Of a stretch of 64,000 bases of DNA, positions 55,632-64,000 are shown piece by piece. Numbering within the stretch: the stretch's first letter is position 1; the number at the start of each line of letters is the position of its first letter. A program made the translations under genes and the position numbers. The stretch is taken from contig NZ_JABXKL010000039.1 of NCBI RefSeq assembly GCF_017114995.1, positions 124,001-188,000 on the forward strand. Reading direction: 5' to 3'. Under the pieces are notes generated by a model that worked only from the letters and a program-made list of their open reading frames with translations, did not search any database and was not told where the DNA came from. The DNA is from Nostoc sp. NMS9. Its GTDB lineage: Bacteria; Cyanobacteriota; Cyanobacteriia; Cyanobacteriales; Nostocaceae.

Positions 55632-56150
55632 ATGACACAGGAATTAATAGACCTCAGAACTTGCATCCAGGAAGGACGTTACGCAGATGCCTTGGTAATT
55701 GTTGATGAATTAGAGGGCATGAGTAAACAAGCTATTCTGCGGAATATTCAAGCTTATTTAAGGATTCTGCTGATTCATTTGATTAAAAACCAACTGGAGC
55801 AGCGATTAACTGGTTCATGGGCAGCTTCTATTCGTAACTCACTTATAGAAATTAAAAAACTTAATCTCAAAGACAATAAAAAATCCTCTTATATCAATTT
55901 CAACGAATGGGATACTTATATTGAAGATGAAATAGAAGTAGCAGTGCGTGATGCCAGTGTGGAAGTTTTGAATGGAATGTACAATGAATTCCAACTTACT
56001 GAAATCGTAGATAGAAACCAGATTATTCATACTGCTTTAAAGTTTTTGGCGCTAACTTATTCTTATTCAGCTAAGGAGTTACCCGCAACTGTGGCTGAAA
56101 ATTTAACTCAGCTACCCGGTGGAGAAGATTGGAAAGCAGGTAGGCGATAA
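55632..56150 (+). CDS. DUF29-like protein, first of a tandem pair
   Basis: The 172-residue soluble, mostly helical protein starts at an ATG with GAGG upstream. Conserved blocks shared with the next gene are GRYADALVIVDELEGMSKQA, LIHLIKNQLEQRLTGSWA, SIRNSLIEIKKLN and ELPATVAENLTQLPGGEDW. It matches the cyanobacterial DUF29 type. Function is unknown. It ends three bases before the next gene, so the pair is cotranscribed. Confidence 0.82.
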   Translation: MTQELIDLRTCIQEGRYADALVIVDELEGMSKQAILRNIQAYLRILLIHLIKNQLEQRLTGSWAASIRNSLIEIKKLNLKDNKKSSYINFNEWDTYIEDEIEVAVRDASVEVLNGMYNEFQLTEIVDRNQIIHTALKFLALTYSYSAKELPATVAENLTQLPGGEDWKAGRR

Positions 56151-56153
56151 AAA

Positions 56154-56675
56154 ATGACCCAGGAACTTATAGACCTCAAAAAGAGTATTTTGGAAGGACG
56201 TTATGCAGATGCCTTAGCAATTGTAGATGAATTAGAAGGCATGAGCAAACAAGCTATTATGCGGAATATCCAAGCTTATTTAAACGTTCTGTTGATTCAT
56301 TTAATTAAAAACCAAGTAGAACAACGTTTAACTGGTTCCTGGGCAAATTCTATTCGTAATTCAATCCGAGAAATTAAAAAGCTAAATATCAAAGATAATA
56401 AAAAATCTTACTATATTAATTTAGATGACTGGGATAAATTGATAGAAGAGGAAGTTATTGAAGATGCGATCGCTGATGCGAGTGAGGAAGTGATAAATGG
56501 TAAATTTACTCGCTCTCAGTTGTCAGCGATGTTAGATAAAAACCAGATTATAACTACAGCTACTAGTTTCCTGGCTTTAACATATACTTATTCACCAAAG
56601 GAATTACCAGCGATTATGGATGATTACCTTAGTCAGTTAGCTGGTGGAGAAGATTGGATAAATCGGGAAAAATAA
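56154..56675 (+). CDS. DUF29-like protein, second of a tandem pair
   Basis: The 173-residue paralogue of the preceding protein is roughly three-quarters identical by eye; differences concentrate around residues 95-125 and in the last third. Both copies keep the GRYADAL and GGEDW blocks, so both are probably active. A strong hairpin follows 83 bases downstream, closing the unit. Confidence 0.82.
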   Translation: MTQELIDLKKSILEGRYADALAIVDELEGMSKQAIMRNIQAYLNVLLIHLIKNQVEQRLTGSWANSIRNSIREIKKLNIKDNKKSYYINLDDWDKLIEEEVIEDAIADASEEVINGKFTRSQLSAMLDKNQIITTATSFLALTYTYSPKELPAIMDDYLSQLAGGEDWINREK

Positions 56676-56757
56676 AGCGATCGCTATTTGTTTGGCAAAT
56701 CGCTTTGAGTAGGTCGTCGATGATAGCATAGATCGCAATTGTTTCATTTAACATATG

Positions 56758-56784
56758 CCCCTCCGAATTTTCTAACTGGAGGGG
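56758..56784 (+). terminator. Intrinsic terminator of the DUF29 pair
   Basis: A perfect 7-bp stem CCCCTCC / GGAGGGG with a 13-base loop is followed by ATTTTATT. It fits Rho-independent termination of plus-strand transcription. Confidence 0.75.
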
Positions 56785-56857
56785 ATTTTATTGCTTAAGT
56801 GGTCGCGTGCGTTAGCGGAGCTTACCGTAGGGGGAGCACTCCTCCATAACTAGCAAC

Positions 56858-56894
56858 GTTTCAATCCCTAATAGAGATTTTGATGAATTGCAAT
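56858..56894. CRISPR. Solitary CRISPR repeat (array relic)
   Basis: A 37-bp unit begins GTTTCAATCCCTAATAGAGA and ends GATGAATTGCAAT, with the internal dyad AATCCCTAATAGAGATT, as in repeats of filamentous-cyanobacterial CRISPR arrays. Only one copy is present, with no spacer-repeat pattern and no cas gene. The next 60 bases (TTTTCAAGGTGCGGTTGCGC) could be an old leader. It is either a decayed array or a stray repeat. Confidence 0.7.
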
Positions 56895-57187
56895 TGCGGG
56901 AACCTGAAAGGCAAGCTATATTTAGTTTTCAAGGTGCGGTTGCGCAATTCTAGCATTAGAGAATTTCTTTGGGAAGAGTGTTGGGAAAGGTTGAAGGCTG
57001 AAACTCAATTATTGTAAGCATTTGAGAGATTGCGCGGATGAATTTGGACAATTAGTGGGGTGAAACGCTTGCTGGTGTTGAGATAGAAGCACTTTTTTTA
57101 GGTTGTGAAATTTGTACACCTACCCCTCCGCGCTATTTGACTATACAGTAACCTAAATATAAGGGAACTTAGTAATTCAACGTAGAG
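56895..57187. other. Region between the CRISPR relic and the dienelactone hydrolase gene
   Basis: No gene is supported. Together with 56785-56857 (a dispersed repeat GCGTGCGTTAGCGGAGCTTA at 56806-56825) it makes a 400-bp gap holding only relics. Confidence 0.4.
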
Positions 57188-58021
57188 ATGATGAAAGAAA
57201 TAACGCGCCGCAAATTTATTGCAACAGCTACAGTGGCGACAGGTTTTGCCCTCGCAGTACAACCCATTTCTGCCGGAGTCATCACTACTGATGCCAAGGG
57301 GTTGGTAGCTGGTGCGGTGAAAATTCCCGTCAAAGATGGCGAAATTCCTGCCTATAGAGCAGCACCAGCTACTGGTGATAATTTCCCAATTGTTCTGGTA
57401 ATCCAGGAAATTTTTGGTGTACACGAGCATATCCAGGATATCACTCGTCGCTTTGCTCGGTTGGGATATTTAGCGATCGCACCCGAACTATTCGTGCGTC
57501 AAGGCGATGTCTCGAAGTTAAGCAACATAGACGAAATTCGTCCAATTGTCGCCAAAGTGCCAGATACCCAGGTATTATCTGATCTTGATGCTACAGTAGA
57601 CTGGGCAAAGAAGTCAGCTAAGGGTAATGGCGAGAAGTTGGGAATTACAGGCTTCTGTTGGGGCGGTCGTATTATTTGGTTATATGCAGCACATAATCCC
57701 CAAGTGAAGGCTGGTGTAGCTTGGTATGGGCGACTCGTGGGCGATGCTACCGAACTTCAGCCCAAGTATCCCGTCGATGTTGCATCAAAACTGACAGTCC
57801 CCATTCTCGGACTCTATGGTGGAAAGGATACAGGTATTTCTCTTGATACAGTAGAGCAGATGCGCGATCGCTTAAAGTCCAGCAGTAGCAAATCTGAAAT
57901 TATCGTCTATCCCAATGCACCCCACGCATTTTTTGCCGATTATCGCCCCTCCTACCGTGATAAAGAAGCTCAGGATGGTTGGAAACGCCTCTTGGCATGG
58001 TTTAAGCAAAATGGTGTTTAA
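57188..58021 (+). CDS. Exported dienelactone hydrolase family protein
   Basis: This 277-residue alpha/beta-hydrolase starts with a twin-arginine signal ([20 protein letters not shown]) and should be exported folded to the periplasm. The catalytic triad is Cys157 (GFCWGGR), Asp214 (YGGKDTGI) and His246 (PNAPHAFF); Cys instead of Ser is the mark of dienelactone hydrolases. Other features are [19 protein letters not shown] and the final helix. The start is ATG at 57188 or 57191. In cyanobacteria the substrate is unknown; it likely opens a lactone or ester. Confidence 0.93.
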   Translation: MMKEITRRKFIATATVATGFALAVQPISAGVITTDAKGLVAGAVKIPVKDGEIPAYRAAPATGDNFPIVLVIQEIFGVHEHIQDITRRFARLGYLAIAPELFVRQGDVSKLSNIDEIRPIVAKVPDTQVLSDLDATVDWAKKSAKGNGEKLGITGFCWGGRIIWLYAAHNPQVKAGVAWYGRLVGDATELQPKYPVDVASKLTVPILGLYGGKDTGISLDTVEQMRDRLKSSSSKSEIIVYPNAPHAFFADYRPSYRDKEAQDGWKRLLAWFKQNGV

Positions 58022-58033
58022 AAAATTAGGTAG

Positions 58034-58975
58034 TCATGAACTGTGACGCTGAAAAAAGTTCCAAATTGTTTCACTGGCGTTCAGCCCCAGCTTGGCATTA
58101 AATTTGTTTAGGCTCTCGTCAGTTGAAGAACCACCAGGCCAGAAATGTCCACCGTTTACTACCGCTAGCTGCCAGACTTCGGAGTTGCCACTACAACCTG
58201 TGTAGATAGCGGTTTTCACTTTATCTTCAGAAAAATTTGGAGATTGATTTGATAAGGTACATTGATCGTGCGATCGCCAAAACTCTACCATGTCTGAGAT
58301 CGAAACCAGCGCTCCTCGTTGAGTGTGGTCATCACCTTCATAAAGTACGTCGCGATCGTTTGTACCGTTGATCGTTAACATCGAGATGGAAGTTTGAGGC
58401 TGGCAATTAGGTTTTAGTCTAGCTGGGAGCGAACCAGCTACTGATGCAAAACCAGCAATTTTATCAGGTAACTTACAAGCCAGTGCTTGGGTAAGTATGC
58501 CACCTCTAGAAAAACCAGTAGCATAAACTTTATGACTATCAATATTAAGTTGCTGCTGAAGATGATTAATCAAAGCACTAACAAATAAAACGTCATCTAT
58601 CTTTCCTTGAGTGTTACCTCTAAGGCTCCATTTTTGGTCAATTCCATCTGGATAAACAACAATAAATCCTTTTTGATCTGCTAATTCATTGAAGCGAGTC
58701 ACATTACTGATAGACCGACCATTACCATCATCTCCATGAAACACTAAAACTAACGGCATCGGGCGGTCTAAATTATAAGATTTTGGAGTGTAAAAATAGT
58801 AAGTACGTAACTTTCCTTGATCGTATAGTTCTCCATAATTATCACCAATCAGGATTTTTTCTTTAGTTATACTTTTTTCATCAGCCTGAATGGAATCACA
58901 GGCTGTTACTAAAGTAATTCCTAGTATAAATATCAAAAGTTTTTTAAAAACCTGAGAATTTTGATATATATTCAT
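58034..58975 (-). CDS. LpqC/PHB-depolymerase-like esterase lipoprotein
   Basis: The 313-residue alpha/beta-hydrolase has a lipoprotein signal ending in LVTACDS, with Cys26 as lipid anchor. The nucleophile elbow is GFSRGG (Ser156), the acid lies in GTNDRD (Asp207/209) and the histidine is in NGGHFWPG (His277). The oxyanion region PLVLVFHGDDGNG is typical of the Esterase_phd family. Two late cysteines may form a disulfide. It would act on an ester in the periplasm; PHB itself is not assured. It is convergent with the dienelactone hydrolase gene, 12 bases apart. Confidence 0.9.
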   Translation of the reverse strand: MNIYQNSQVFKKLLIFILGITLVTACDSIQADEKSITKEKILIGDNYGELYDQGKLRTYYFYTPKSYNLDRPMPLVLVFHGDDGNGRSISNVTRFNELADQKGFIVVYPDGIDQKWSLRGNTQGKIDDVLFVSALINHLQQQLNIDSHKVYATGFSRGGILTQALACKLPDKIAGFASVAGSLPARLKPNCQPQTSISMLTINGTNDRDVLYEGDDHTQRGALVSISDMVEFWRSHDQCTLSNQSPNFSEDKVKTAIYTGCSGNSEVWQLAVVNGGHFWPGGSSTDESLNKFNAKLGLNASETIWNFFQRHSS

Positions 58976-59049
58976 GTTGATTCAATTGACTTATGTCAGC
59001 TACTTATATTTACTTTTAACTCTTATTCAGCAACAAAATTTTAACTAAT

Positions 59050-59079
59050 AGAGGCTAACAACTTTAGTTGTTAGCCTCT
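59050..59079 (-). terminator. Strong hairpin after the 81-residue exported protein gene
   Basis: A perfect 14-bp stem AGAGGCTAACAACT / AGTTGTTAGCCTCT with a 2-base loop lies just past the minus-strand stop at 59089. No long U-run follows, but the stem is very stable. Confidence 0.7.
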
Positions 59080-59088
59080 ATTTAGATA

Positions 59089-59331
59089 TTAAACTCTGAC
59101 ATTTACATAACGAGCAGGAACTCTAACTTTAACCCACCTGTTACCACGTCGTACTGTTTCCCAATGTGCAGGAATTAACTTTCGTTGAAATCGGGCAACA
59201 ACAGGTTTATGCACAATAGCAGTTCTATGAACATTGGGTCTGACAATAATTTCTGCTGCTGATGCTTGTGACGGCAAGGAGGAAATTGCAAATGGAAGAG
59301 CAAGTAATGTACCTAATAGAATACGTTTCAT
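59089..59331 (-). CDS. Small exported basic protein
   Basis: It is 80 residues from the ATG at 59331, which has GGAG 8 bases upstream; a TTG two codons earlier is also in frame. The signal peptide (MKRILLGTLLALPFAISSL) is cleaved near ASA-A. The ~55-residue mature part is rich in Arg, Val and His (RRGNRWVKVRVPARYVNVRV) and strongly basic. It may bind polysaccharide or the cell wall. No family is recognised with certainty. Terminators flank it on both sides. Confidence 0.75.
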   Translation of the reverse strand: MKRILLGTLLALPFAISSLPSQASAAEIIVRPNVHRTAIVHKPVVARFQRKLIPAHWETVRRGNRWVKVRVPARYVNVRV

Positions 59332-59550
59332 ATTCAAATCTCCATCAATTTATTTTCTTGAGTTTTATACAGCATTTATCAATAATTTGTGAACAGATAT
59401 TCTTACCCATTAACTTTACAGTAAGTTTTGTTTGTTACACGACTTAATTGATTTGCTGTATTGCTCTCAGTTTAAATTGCTGAATAATAAAACACAGTGT
59501 AATAAAGTCATAATTTCAGTATGACTTTATTCACATTTTGAACTTTGGAC

Positions 59551-59576
59551 AAAAAAGGAAGTTTAGAAACTTCCTT
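59551..59576 (-). terminator. Intrinsic terminator of the 90-residue membrane protein gene
   Basis: Read on the minus strand, AAGGAAGTTT / AAACTTCCTT forms a 10-bp stem with a 2-base loop, followed by TTTTTTG. This is a classical Rho-independent terminator 36 bases after the stop at 59612. Confidence 0.85.
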
Positions 59577-59611
59577 CTTTACAGTATTATTTGTTACTTA
59601 ACTACTTATAA

Positions 59612-59884
59612 TTACTGAAGTTGGTATGCAATAAGACCAATCAATACAGCAAGACCTAGCGCTCTGCGAAAATAATTAACGCCTTGAAATAGTTCCAGCC
59701 AAGCCCAAGTAAACAAGGCGCCATTTGCCAGAATGTCTAATAATGTATTGATTTTACCAGTTGTAAAAATTAGAGTTAGTAAACTAGCAACTATCCAAAG
59801 AATAAGTGGTGGGTTTGGCATTTCGCCCAGAACAATTTTGCCATTGCTGTCACGGAAGGTTTTATCAATTAATGTATTTTCCAT
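59612..59884 (-). CDS. Small membrane protein of unknown function
   Basis: The 90-residue protein has an N-terminal hydrophilic part (MENTLIDKTFRDSNGK) and two or three hydrophobic helices (LILWIVASLLTLIFTTG, ILANGALFTWAWLELFQGV, ALGLAVLIGLIAYQL). It belongs to a type widespread in cyanobacteria but not characterised. It has its own terminator and a 426-bp upstream region. Confidence 0.75.
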   Translation of the reverse strand: MENTLIDKTFRDSNGKIVLGEMPNPPLILWIVASLLTLIFTTGKINTLLDILANGALFTWAWLELFQGVNYFRRALGLAVLIGLIAYQLQ

Positions 59885-60310
59885 TGTTTGAAATTGCTAC
59901 TTAGGTAAGAATTACTAACTTGCAAAAATTACAGGGTTATTTATTGATAACAGGCTGAAATTTGATTGCAAGATATTTATTAACATTAAAACATTAAAGC
60001 CAATCTATTTTCAACTATCTAATTGCTGAGATGAGAGTGGTAAATGATATTCATATATGACTATATTGAAAGGCACATTTACATGAAATCCGCTAAATAT
60101 GACGTGTAGGCGTAACCAGGCGTAGGCATAGTTAGCTTTAAAAATTGTGTTTGCAGCCTTGATGTTAAAGAGTTTTTAAGCACTATTACTTATTAACAAA
60201 TAGTTGATGACCTTAACCTGTCAAAGATGTTCTACTCCCTAATTGTAAGTCTACAAAACATAGAAAAGCCCCCCATACCGGGAGGCTGAAAAGTTAGCGG
60301 AGACAACTTG
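59885..60310. other. Intergenic region with a dispersed repeat
   Basis: It contains a dispersed repeat near 60105-60131 (GTGTAGGCGTAACCAGGCGT) and the terminator of the 1037-residue protein gene at its right end. The rest is AT-rich with no ORF. Confidence 0.4.
60263..60287 (-). terminator. Intrinsic terminator of the 1037-residue protein gene
   Basis: On the minus strand AGCCTCCC / GGGGGGCT pairs (one G-U) around a 5-base loop and is followed by TTTTC. It lies 24 bases past the stop. Confidence 0.8.
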
Positions 60311-63300
60311 TTAAACGACAGCGAACGCTCCTCCTAATGCAGAGAAAATGGCGGAGACGAATGCTGTGGCAAACAGCCACCACGCTGCTGTAGCTGCGGC
60401 TTTGCGGGTTTCTTCTGCTTGCCGCTGTGCTTGATGCTTTACCTGTTCTAGACGACGTTGGGCTTCATGCTGTATGCGTTCTGCACGTTGCAATACTGTG
60501 TTGCGTGCCCGTTCAATTTGGTCTACGATCCGGTTGGCATCTTCTTCGGAAATGTCCTCACGAGAACTCATAATTGCCACTAGGGTATCACGGTCAAAGG
60601 AGGACAGGCGATCGCGCAGGGCATCGAAACCCGCCTGGGGATCGTCAAAAACTGTGCGAATATCGCGCTTAATACTATCATAGTTAAGTTCCGGGCGATC
60701 CAGGGAGTTGAGATAATTCCGAATGCGGGCAAAAACCCCATCAATTGCATCTTGAATGCCCCGTTGAATGCTCCGCACTTGTTCGACAAATTGATCCCTT
60801 ACCGACACCATATTATCGGCAATCTGTGCTGCTTCTTGATCAGAAATATCTTCCCGAATTTTCAGCAGGGCGATGATCGTAGAACGGTCAAACTGGGAAA
60901 GGCGATCACCAAAACTTTCTACCCCGACTCGCGGATCGTGCAACAATAATTGCAAGTCGCGTTTGATACCTTCTGGGTTGAGTTCTTCTTTGCCAGTTTG
61001 GCGCAGATACTCTTCTAAATAACCTTTGAATGATTCTACTCTTTGCTGTGTGCGGCTAGCTAGGCGACGAGGCGCACGTACAAAGTTACGAATCGAATTT
61101 TGGGTAGAATCAATGATTTCATTGACTTGTTCTTCACTTAAGTCTTGGCGTTGACTGAGCAATTTCACCAGTGTATCCCGGTCTACCTGCGACAAGCGAC
61201 GGCGCAGTGCGACGCCTCCCTCTTTGGGGTTTTCAAACAATCTGGTCAAATCTCGCCCAATTCCTTCTGGATTCAGTTCTTGTTTCCCAGTATTCCGGAG
61301 ATAATCTGCGATCGTCGTCGTCACAGAGTCGTATTGCTCTTTAGCTTTATCGACTACAGCTTGGGGTGTGTGGCGAATACTGTACCATGACTCTTCAGTA
61401 GTATTGATGATTTGATTAACTTGATCTTCACTCAAATCTTCCCGCTGACTCAACAATTGCACTAAGGTATCGCGGTCAAAGCGAGACAAGCGTGCCCGAA
61501 TTGAGCTAATTCCAGCTTCAGGATCTTCTAGTAGCTTTTTGAAGTCGGCGCGGATACCATCAGGATTCAGTTCTGATTTTCCTGTATTACGCAGATATGA
61601 TTCTACATTCAGCCACAGGGTTTCAGCTTGATATTGTGCCTGTTCTGCCAGTCCTTTGGATTCTACCAAGACGCGATCGCGTTGTTTTTCCAACTCGTCG
61701 AGAATGCTATCTACTTCATATAACTGGACATCATTACGTTGTAGCAATATCTGCCGAATTTCTTGGCGGTCAAGGTGCGCTAGTCGTAATGTCAGGGTTT
61801 CATAATCTGCCTCTGAGTCTTCCAACAGTGGTTTAAAATTCTGCTCAATGCCTTCAGGTGTCAAATCTGCCTTCGGAGTAATGAGCAGATAACTTTCTAC
61901 TGCGCGTTGCAAGTCTTGGACGATATCTCTTTCTTCAACAGCTCTCACTGTTATTAGCACTTCTTGGCGGACAGTTTCTAGCTGATTTGCAATGCGCTGA
62001 ATTTGACCTTGGGTAAGTAATCCCCGTTGTTGCAAAATTTTGGCGAAATCATTACGGGATAATCGTTCTAGTTCCCTGCGGACGATTCCAGGGTCAGCTG
62101 CTGGGTCGTAGATAACATCATGAAATTCCTGGGCAATTCTTTCTGAACTCAGTTGCCAAGCATAAGTATTGTACAGGTAGTTTTCAACATCAGCCCGAAT
62201 TGGACTATAGGGTTGTGATGGTGTTGGCAAGCCTAACTTATCTGCTTGTTCGGTGACTTTATCTTTAGCGCTAGTGAGACTACCTAAGATTTTTTCCACA
62301 TCCAAATCAGACAAATCTGTGCGTCCCATAACAATGCCGGTTAAGGCAGATAGTCCTTGCTGGAGTGTACTTTGAATTGGCCCGGTAGCTGCCTTTTGGT
62401 CAGATTCTTTAGAACCACGCTTTTCTGCTAATAACCGATCTAGCTTGGCATTGAGTTCGTCTGTTTTGCTTTGTCCTGGTGGAAGTGATTTCAGATAATC
62501 CATCAACTCACCCAAACGGTCTTCGGTAGGTGGTTGCTGACTTACCACTTGCTGCCAAACTTTATACAAGGTATCAGCAATGCGGCTAACGTCTTTTTTA
62601 GAAAGATCGGTGCGGCTGCTGACTAACTCGATAAACTTTTGGCGGTCGATGTTGCGGATATCTGGAGTCCCAGCGATCGCTTTTAATTGCGGATCATTGA
62701 GTAAATTTTCAAAATCACTCCGAATCTTTGACACATCGAGTTCTGGAGGACGGATCTTTTCTAAGTAATCTTCAATGTTTTCCCGGATACTCACGGGGTC
62801 GATCGCGCTTCCTAGTTCTCGACGGACAGCGGCGGCGGCGGCTTCAGCTGTGGCTACCACTTGGCTATTCACAGCTTTAGCGCCTAGTGCGGCGGTAGCA
62901 GTCCCCATAATCGCCTGAAACCCAGATGTTGCCGTATTAACAACTGAGCCAATTAAGGAGCCTACGGTGGTGGAACTTACCCAAACTAGGAGCAAAAAGT
63001 AAGCACCCCAGATCACTAAGCCGAGAATCGCTCCCAATCCTCGGTCTGAGATCACAAGGCTCAATTTTACTGCTAGATAAGAAGCGATTAATAAGGCGAC
63101 CGTCACAGTGACTAATGTCCAAATCCCCACTGCTGTGCCGATTTTGCGAATGCTGCCACCCAAACTTCCAACTTCCCCATTATCTGAATCCGAATCAGAT
63201 GAGTGCCCCAGGTAGGAAATACCGGCTGCAAGGGAGAGATTAGTTAGAACTAATTGGAAAGCAAAGGCAAGAATCACGCCGGAGATTAAAGCCACAAAAA

Positions 63301-63424
63301 AGCGCGGCCCGGAAATGAGAACTGATGCTTGTTCTGGCGTGACGTTTGAGGGTTCTCCTGGAACCTGTGCTAACCATAATAGTGGTTTATAGAGTCCCAC
63401 CATGATTTCCGTACTTTGGAACAT
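60311..63424 (-). CDS. Large membrane protein with eight ~80-100-residue helical repeats
   Basis: The 1037-residue protein has an AAGGAA Shine-Dalgarno 6 bases before the ATG. Three or four membrane helices lie at the N-terminus (about 41-63, 98-118, 129-149 and possibly 155-175). A soluble region from 200 to 1000 is built of eight degenerate repeats with the core FDRDTLVxLLSQREDLSEEQVNxI preceded by YLRNTGKxELNPEGIxRDLxxLL. A Glu/Arg/Gln-rich coiled coil leads to a final membrane helix (WWLFATAFVSAIFSALGGAF). Both ends in the membrane suggest a loop or bridge architecture. I recognise no enzymatic domain. The type occurs across cyanobacteria, with unknown function. Confidence 0.85.
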   Translation of the reverse strand: MFQSTEIMVGLYKPLLWLAQVPGEPSNVTPEQASVLISGPRFFVALISGVILAFAFQLVLTNLSLAAGISYLGHSSDSDSDNGEVGSLGGSIRKIGTAVGIWTLVTVTVALLIASYLAVKLSLVISDRGLGAILGLVIWGAYFLLLVWVSSTTVGSLIGSVVNTATSGFQAIMGTATAALGAKAVNSQVVATAEAAAAAVRRELGSAIDPVSIRENIEDYLEKIRPPELDVSKIRSDFENLLNDPQLKAIAGTPDIRNIDRQKFIELVSSRTDLSKKDVSRIADTLYKVWQQVVSQQPPTEDRLGELMDYLKSLPPGQSKTDELNAKLDRLLAEKRGSKESDQKAATGPIQSTLQQGLSALTGIVMGRTDLSDLDVEKILGSLTSAKDKVTEQADKLGLPTPSQPYSPIRADVENYLYNTYAWQLSSERIAQEFHDVIYDPAADPGIVRRELERLSRNDFAKILQQRGLLTQGQIQRIANQLETVRQEVLITVRAVEERDIVQDLQRAVESYLLITPKADLTPEGIEQNFKPLLEDSEADYETLTLRLAHLDRQEIRQILLQRNDVQLYEVDSILDELEKQRDRVLVESKGLAEQAQYQAETLWLNVESYLRNTGKSELNPDGIRADFKKLLEDPEAGISSIRARLSRFDRDTLVQLLSQREDLSEDQVNQIINTTEESWYSIRHTPQAVVDKAKEQYDSVTTTIADYLRNTGKQELNPEGIGRDLTRLFENPKEGGVALRRRLSQVDRDTLVKLLSQRQDLSEEQVNEIIDSTQNSIRNFVRAPRRLASRTQQRVESFKGYLEEYLRQTGKEELNPEGIKRDLQLLLHDPRVGVESFGDRLSQFDRSTIIALLKIREDISDQEAAQIADNMVSVRDQFVEQVRSIQRGIQDAIDGVFARIRNYLNSLDRPELNYDSIKRDIRTVFDDPQAGFDALRDRLSSFDRDTLVAIMSSREDISEEDANRIVDQIERARNTVLQRAERIQHEAQRRLEQVKHQAQRQAEETRKAAATAAWWLFATAFVSAIFSALGGAFAVV

Positions 63425-63901
63425 TGGATTTCCTTCTACTAAGTTTAAGTTTGGGGGAATTAAGATTTTCTTGAGAAGTAACTCTTAGTATTTATTATGT
63501 GTGTACCTATGGCAATACCTAACTCTTTAGTTCAGAATCGTAGAATTTAGCTGTTTAAAGCATCTCTCCAAAGGCTGAAACCTGTATCCAGCGTAAGATA
63601 TAAATTTTAGTCTCCTTCAGTATAGATGTTAATAAAATTGGCAAGCACTATTAAATAATTACCACTATTTTTTAATTTTAATTGCTTATTTTAGAGGGAG
63701 TGATTCTATTGAAATACTAGTTAATTCTCCAATTATTTAAATATCTATTTTTTATCACCCTCTACAGGTGGATTTGTTTCTAAGAATACTTTCTGATAAT
63801 CGTCCAGAAGAAGTGCTTGTGGTTTGTGTCTACAGGCAGAAAACATTCTAATTATTAATAGCTACATTAAAGTTAACAAACGAATTGTTGAGGACAAAAA
63901 A
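63425..63901. other. Divergent intergenic region
   Basis: This AT-rich 477-bp region lies between the repeat membrane protein (minus) and the Hlip gene (plus). No ORF or stable hairpin is convincing. It presumably holds both promoters. A GAGG Shine-Dalgarno at 63889-63892 serves the Hlip start. Confidence 0.4.
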
Positions 63902-64000
63902 ATGGCAACTCGCTTTTTCAGAGATTTGCCAAGAATTTAAACAGAATACAATAATTGCGATCGCAATTATTTTGTGTTTGGTTGGACTCCTCAAGCCGAA
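63902..64000 (+). pseudogene. High-light-inducible protein (Hlip) gene start with early stop, cut by the window
   Basis: An ATG with GAGG 9 bases upstream begins MATRFFRDLPRI, then TAA at 63938-63940. The same frame continues TEYNNCDRNYFVFGWTPQAE to the window edge. NYFVFGWTPQAE is the N-terminal signature of one-helix chlorophyll-binding Hlips and normally leads into NGRxAMIGF. A GAA- or CAA-to-TAA change would explain the stop. Unless a downstream GTG is used, the gene is broken. Confidence 0.7.

Noticed and set aside
57098..57430. Minus-strand 110-codon frame over the dienelactone hydrolase start
   Set aside because: It overlaps a well-supported gene with Tat signal and catalytic triad; the translation has scattered Cys/Ser with no domain pattern.
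1..64000. tRNA, rRNA and riboswitch genes
   Set aside because: I looked for tRNA cores (GGTTCGAATCC-type T arms) and conserved riboswitch boxes in the larger gaps and found none convincing; a covariance-model scan would be decisive.

Overview
The window looks like chromosome from a filamentous, probably heterocyst-forming cyanobacterium of the Nostoc type. Four things point there: very frequent HIP1 palindromes (GCGATCGC), 7-bp degenerate tandem repeats (STRR), many small dispersed repeats of about 25-45 bp, and the gene content (WD40/TPR STAND proteins, pentapeptide proteins, Uma2 and DUF29 proteins, two-partner secretion exoproteins, multi-PAS kinases, and ferrochelatase with a chlorophyll-binding tail). 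I see no rRNA or tRNA gene and no complete insertion sequence.

Layout. 1-9.2 kb: an acyl-CoA synthetase cut by the window edge, a 606-residue TPR protein, a berberine-bridge type flavoprotein, a SelD-associated flavoprotein whose SelD half is lost, and two pentapeptide proteins. 9.3-20.4 kb: two small exported proteins, a large TpsA exoprotein, a Uma2 nuclease, a minus-strand cassette of small Gly/Ala-rich membrane peptides with a fused ABC exporter, a relic of a TpsB outer-membrane transporter, and a duplicated TpsA upstream region. 19.1-25.6 kb: a P-loop ATPase followed by a 1559-residue STAND/TPR/WD40 protein. 25.7-28 kb: an RHH-MazF toxin-antitoxin pair, a nuclease-like protein and a second Uma2. 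28.2-34 kb: a tightly packed signalling operon (XRE regulator, 5-PAS kinase, single REC regulator, REC-PAS-kinase-REC hybrid). 34-36.9 kb: three fold-back repeats, a third pentapeptide paralogue and a decayed TRAP solute-binding lipoprotein.

37-48.2 kb is the most unusual part. comM is followed by an antitoxin with a nonsense-mutated VapC, a divergent pair of AAA proteins (HTH-AAA and AAA-WD40-TPR) and an exported protein. An extra, coding-conserved copy of the last ~46 codons of comM follows, then a nuclease-like gene and a third copy of the comM end. This resembles tandem integration of accessory DNA at the comM 3' end. 48.4-64 kb is mostly chromosomal housekeeping: a TSD-motif halorhodopsin-type light-driven anion pump, YihY and YetF family membrane proteins, purB, a DUF4126 protein, hemH, a methyltransferase, duplicated DUF29 genes, a lone CRISPR repeat, two exported alpha/beta hydrolases, small exported or membrane proteins, a 1037-residue repeat membrane protein, and at the edge a high-light-inducible-protein gene with an early stop codon.

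Candidates for something new: (i) the peptide/ABC exporter cassette at 14.8-18.2 kb, (ii) the comM-flanked island, and (iii) a pattern of tiny repeats inserted in frame inside coding genes (flavoprotein, TpsA, Uma2, antitoxin). Domain positions and family names come from reading the sequence; no database search was run.
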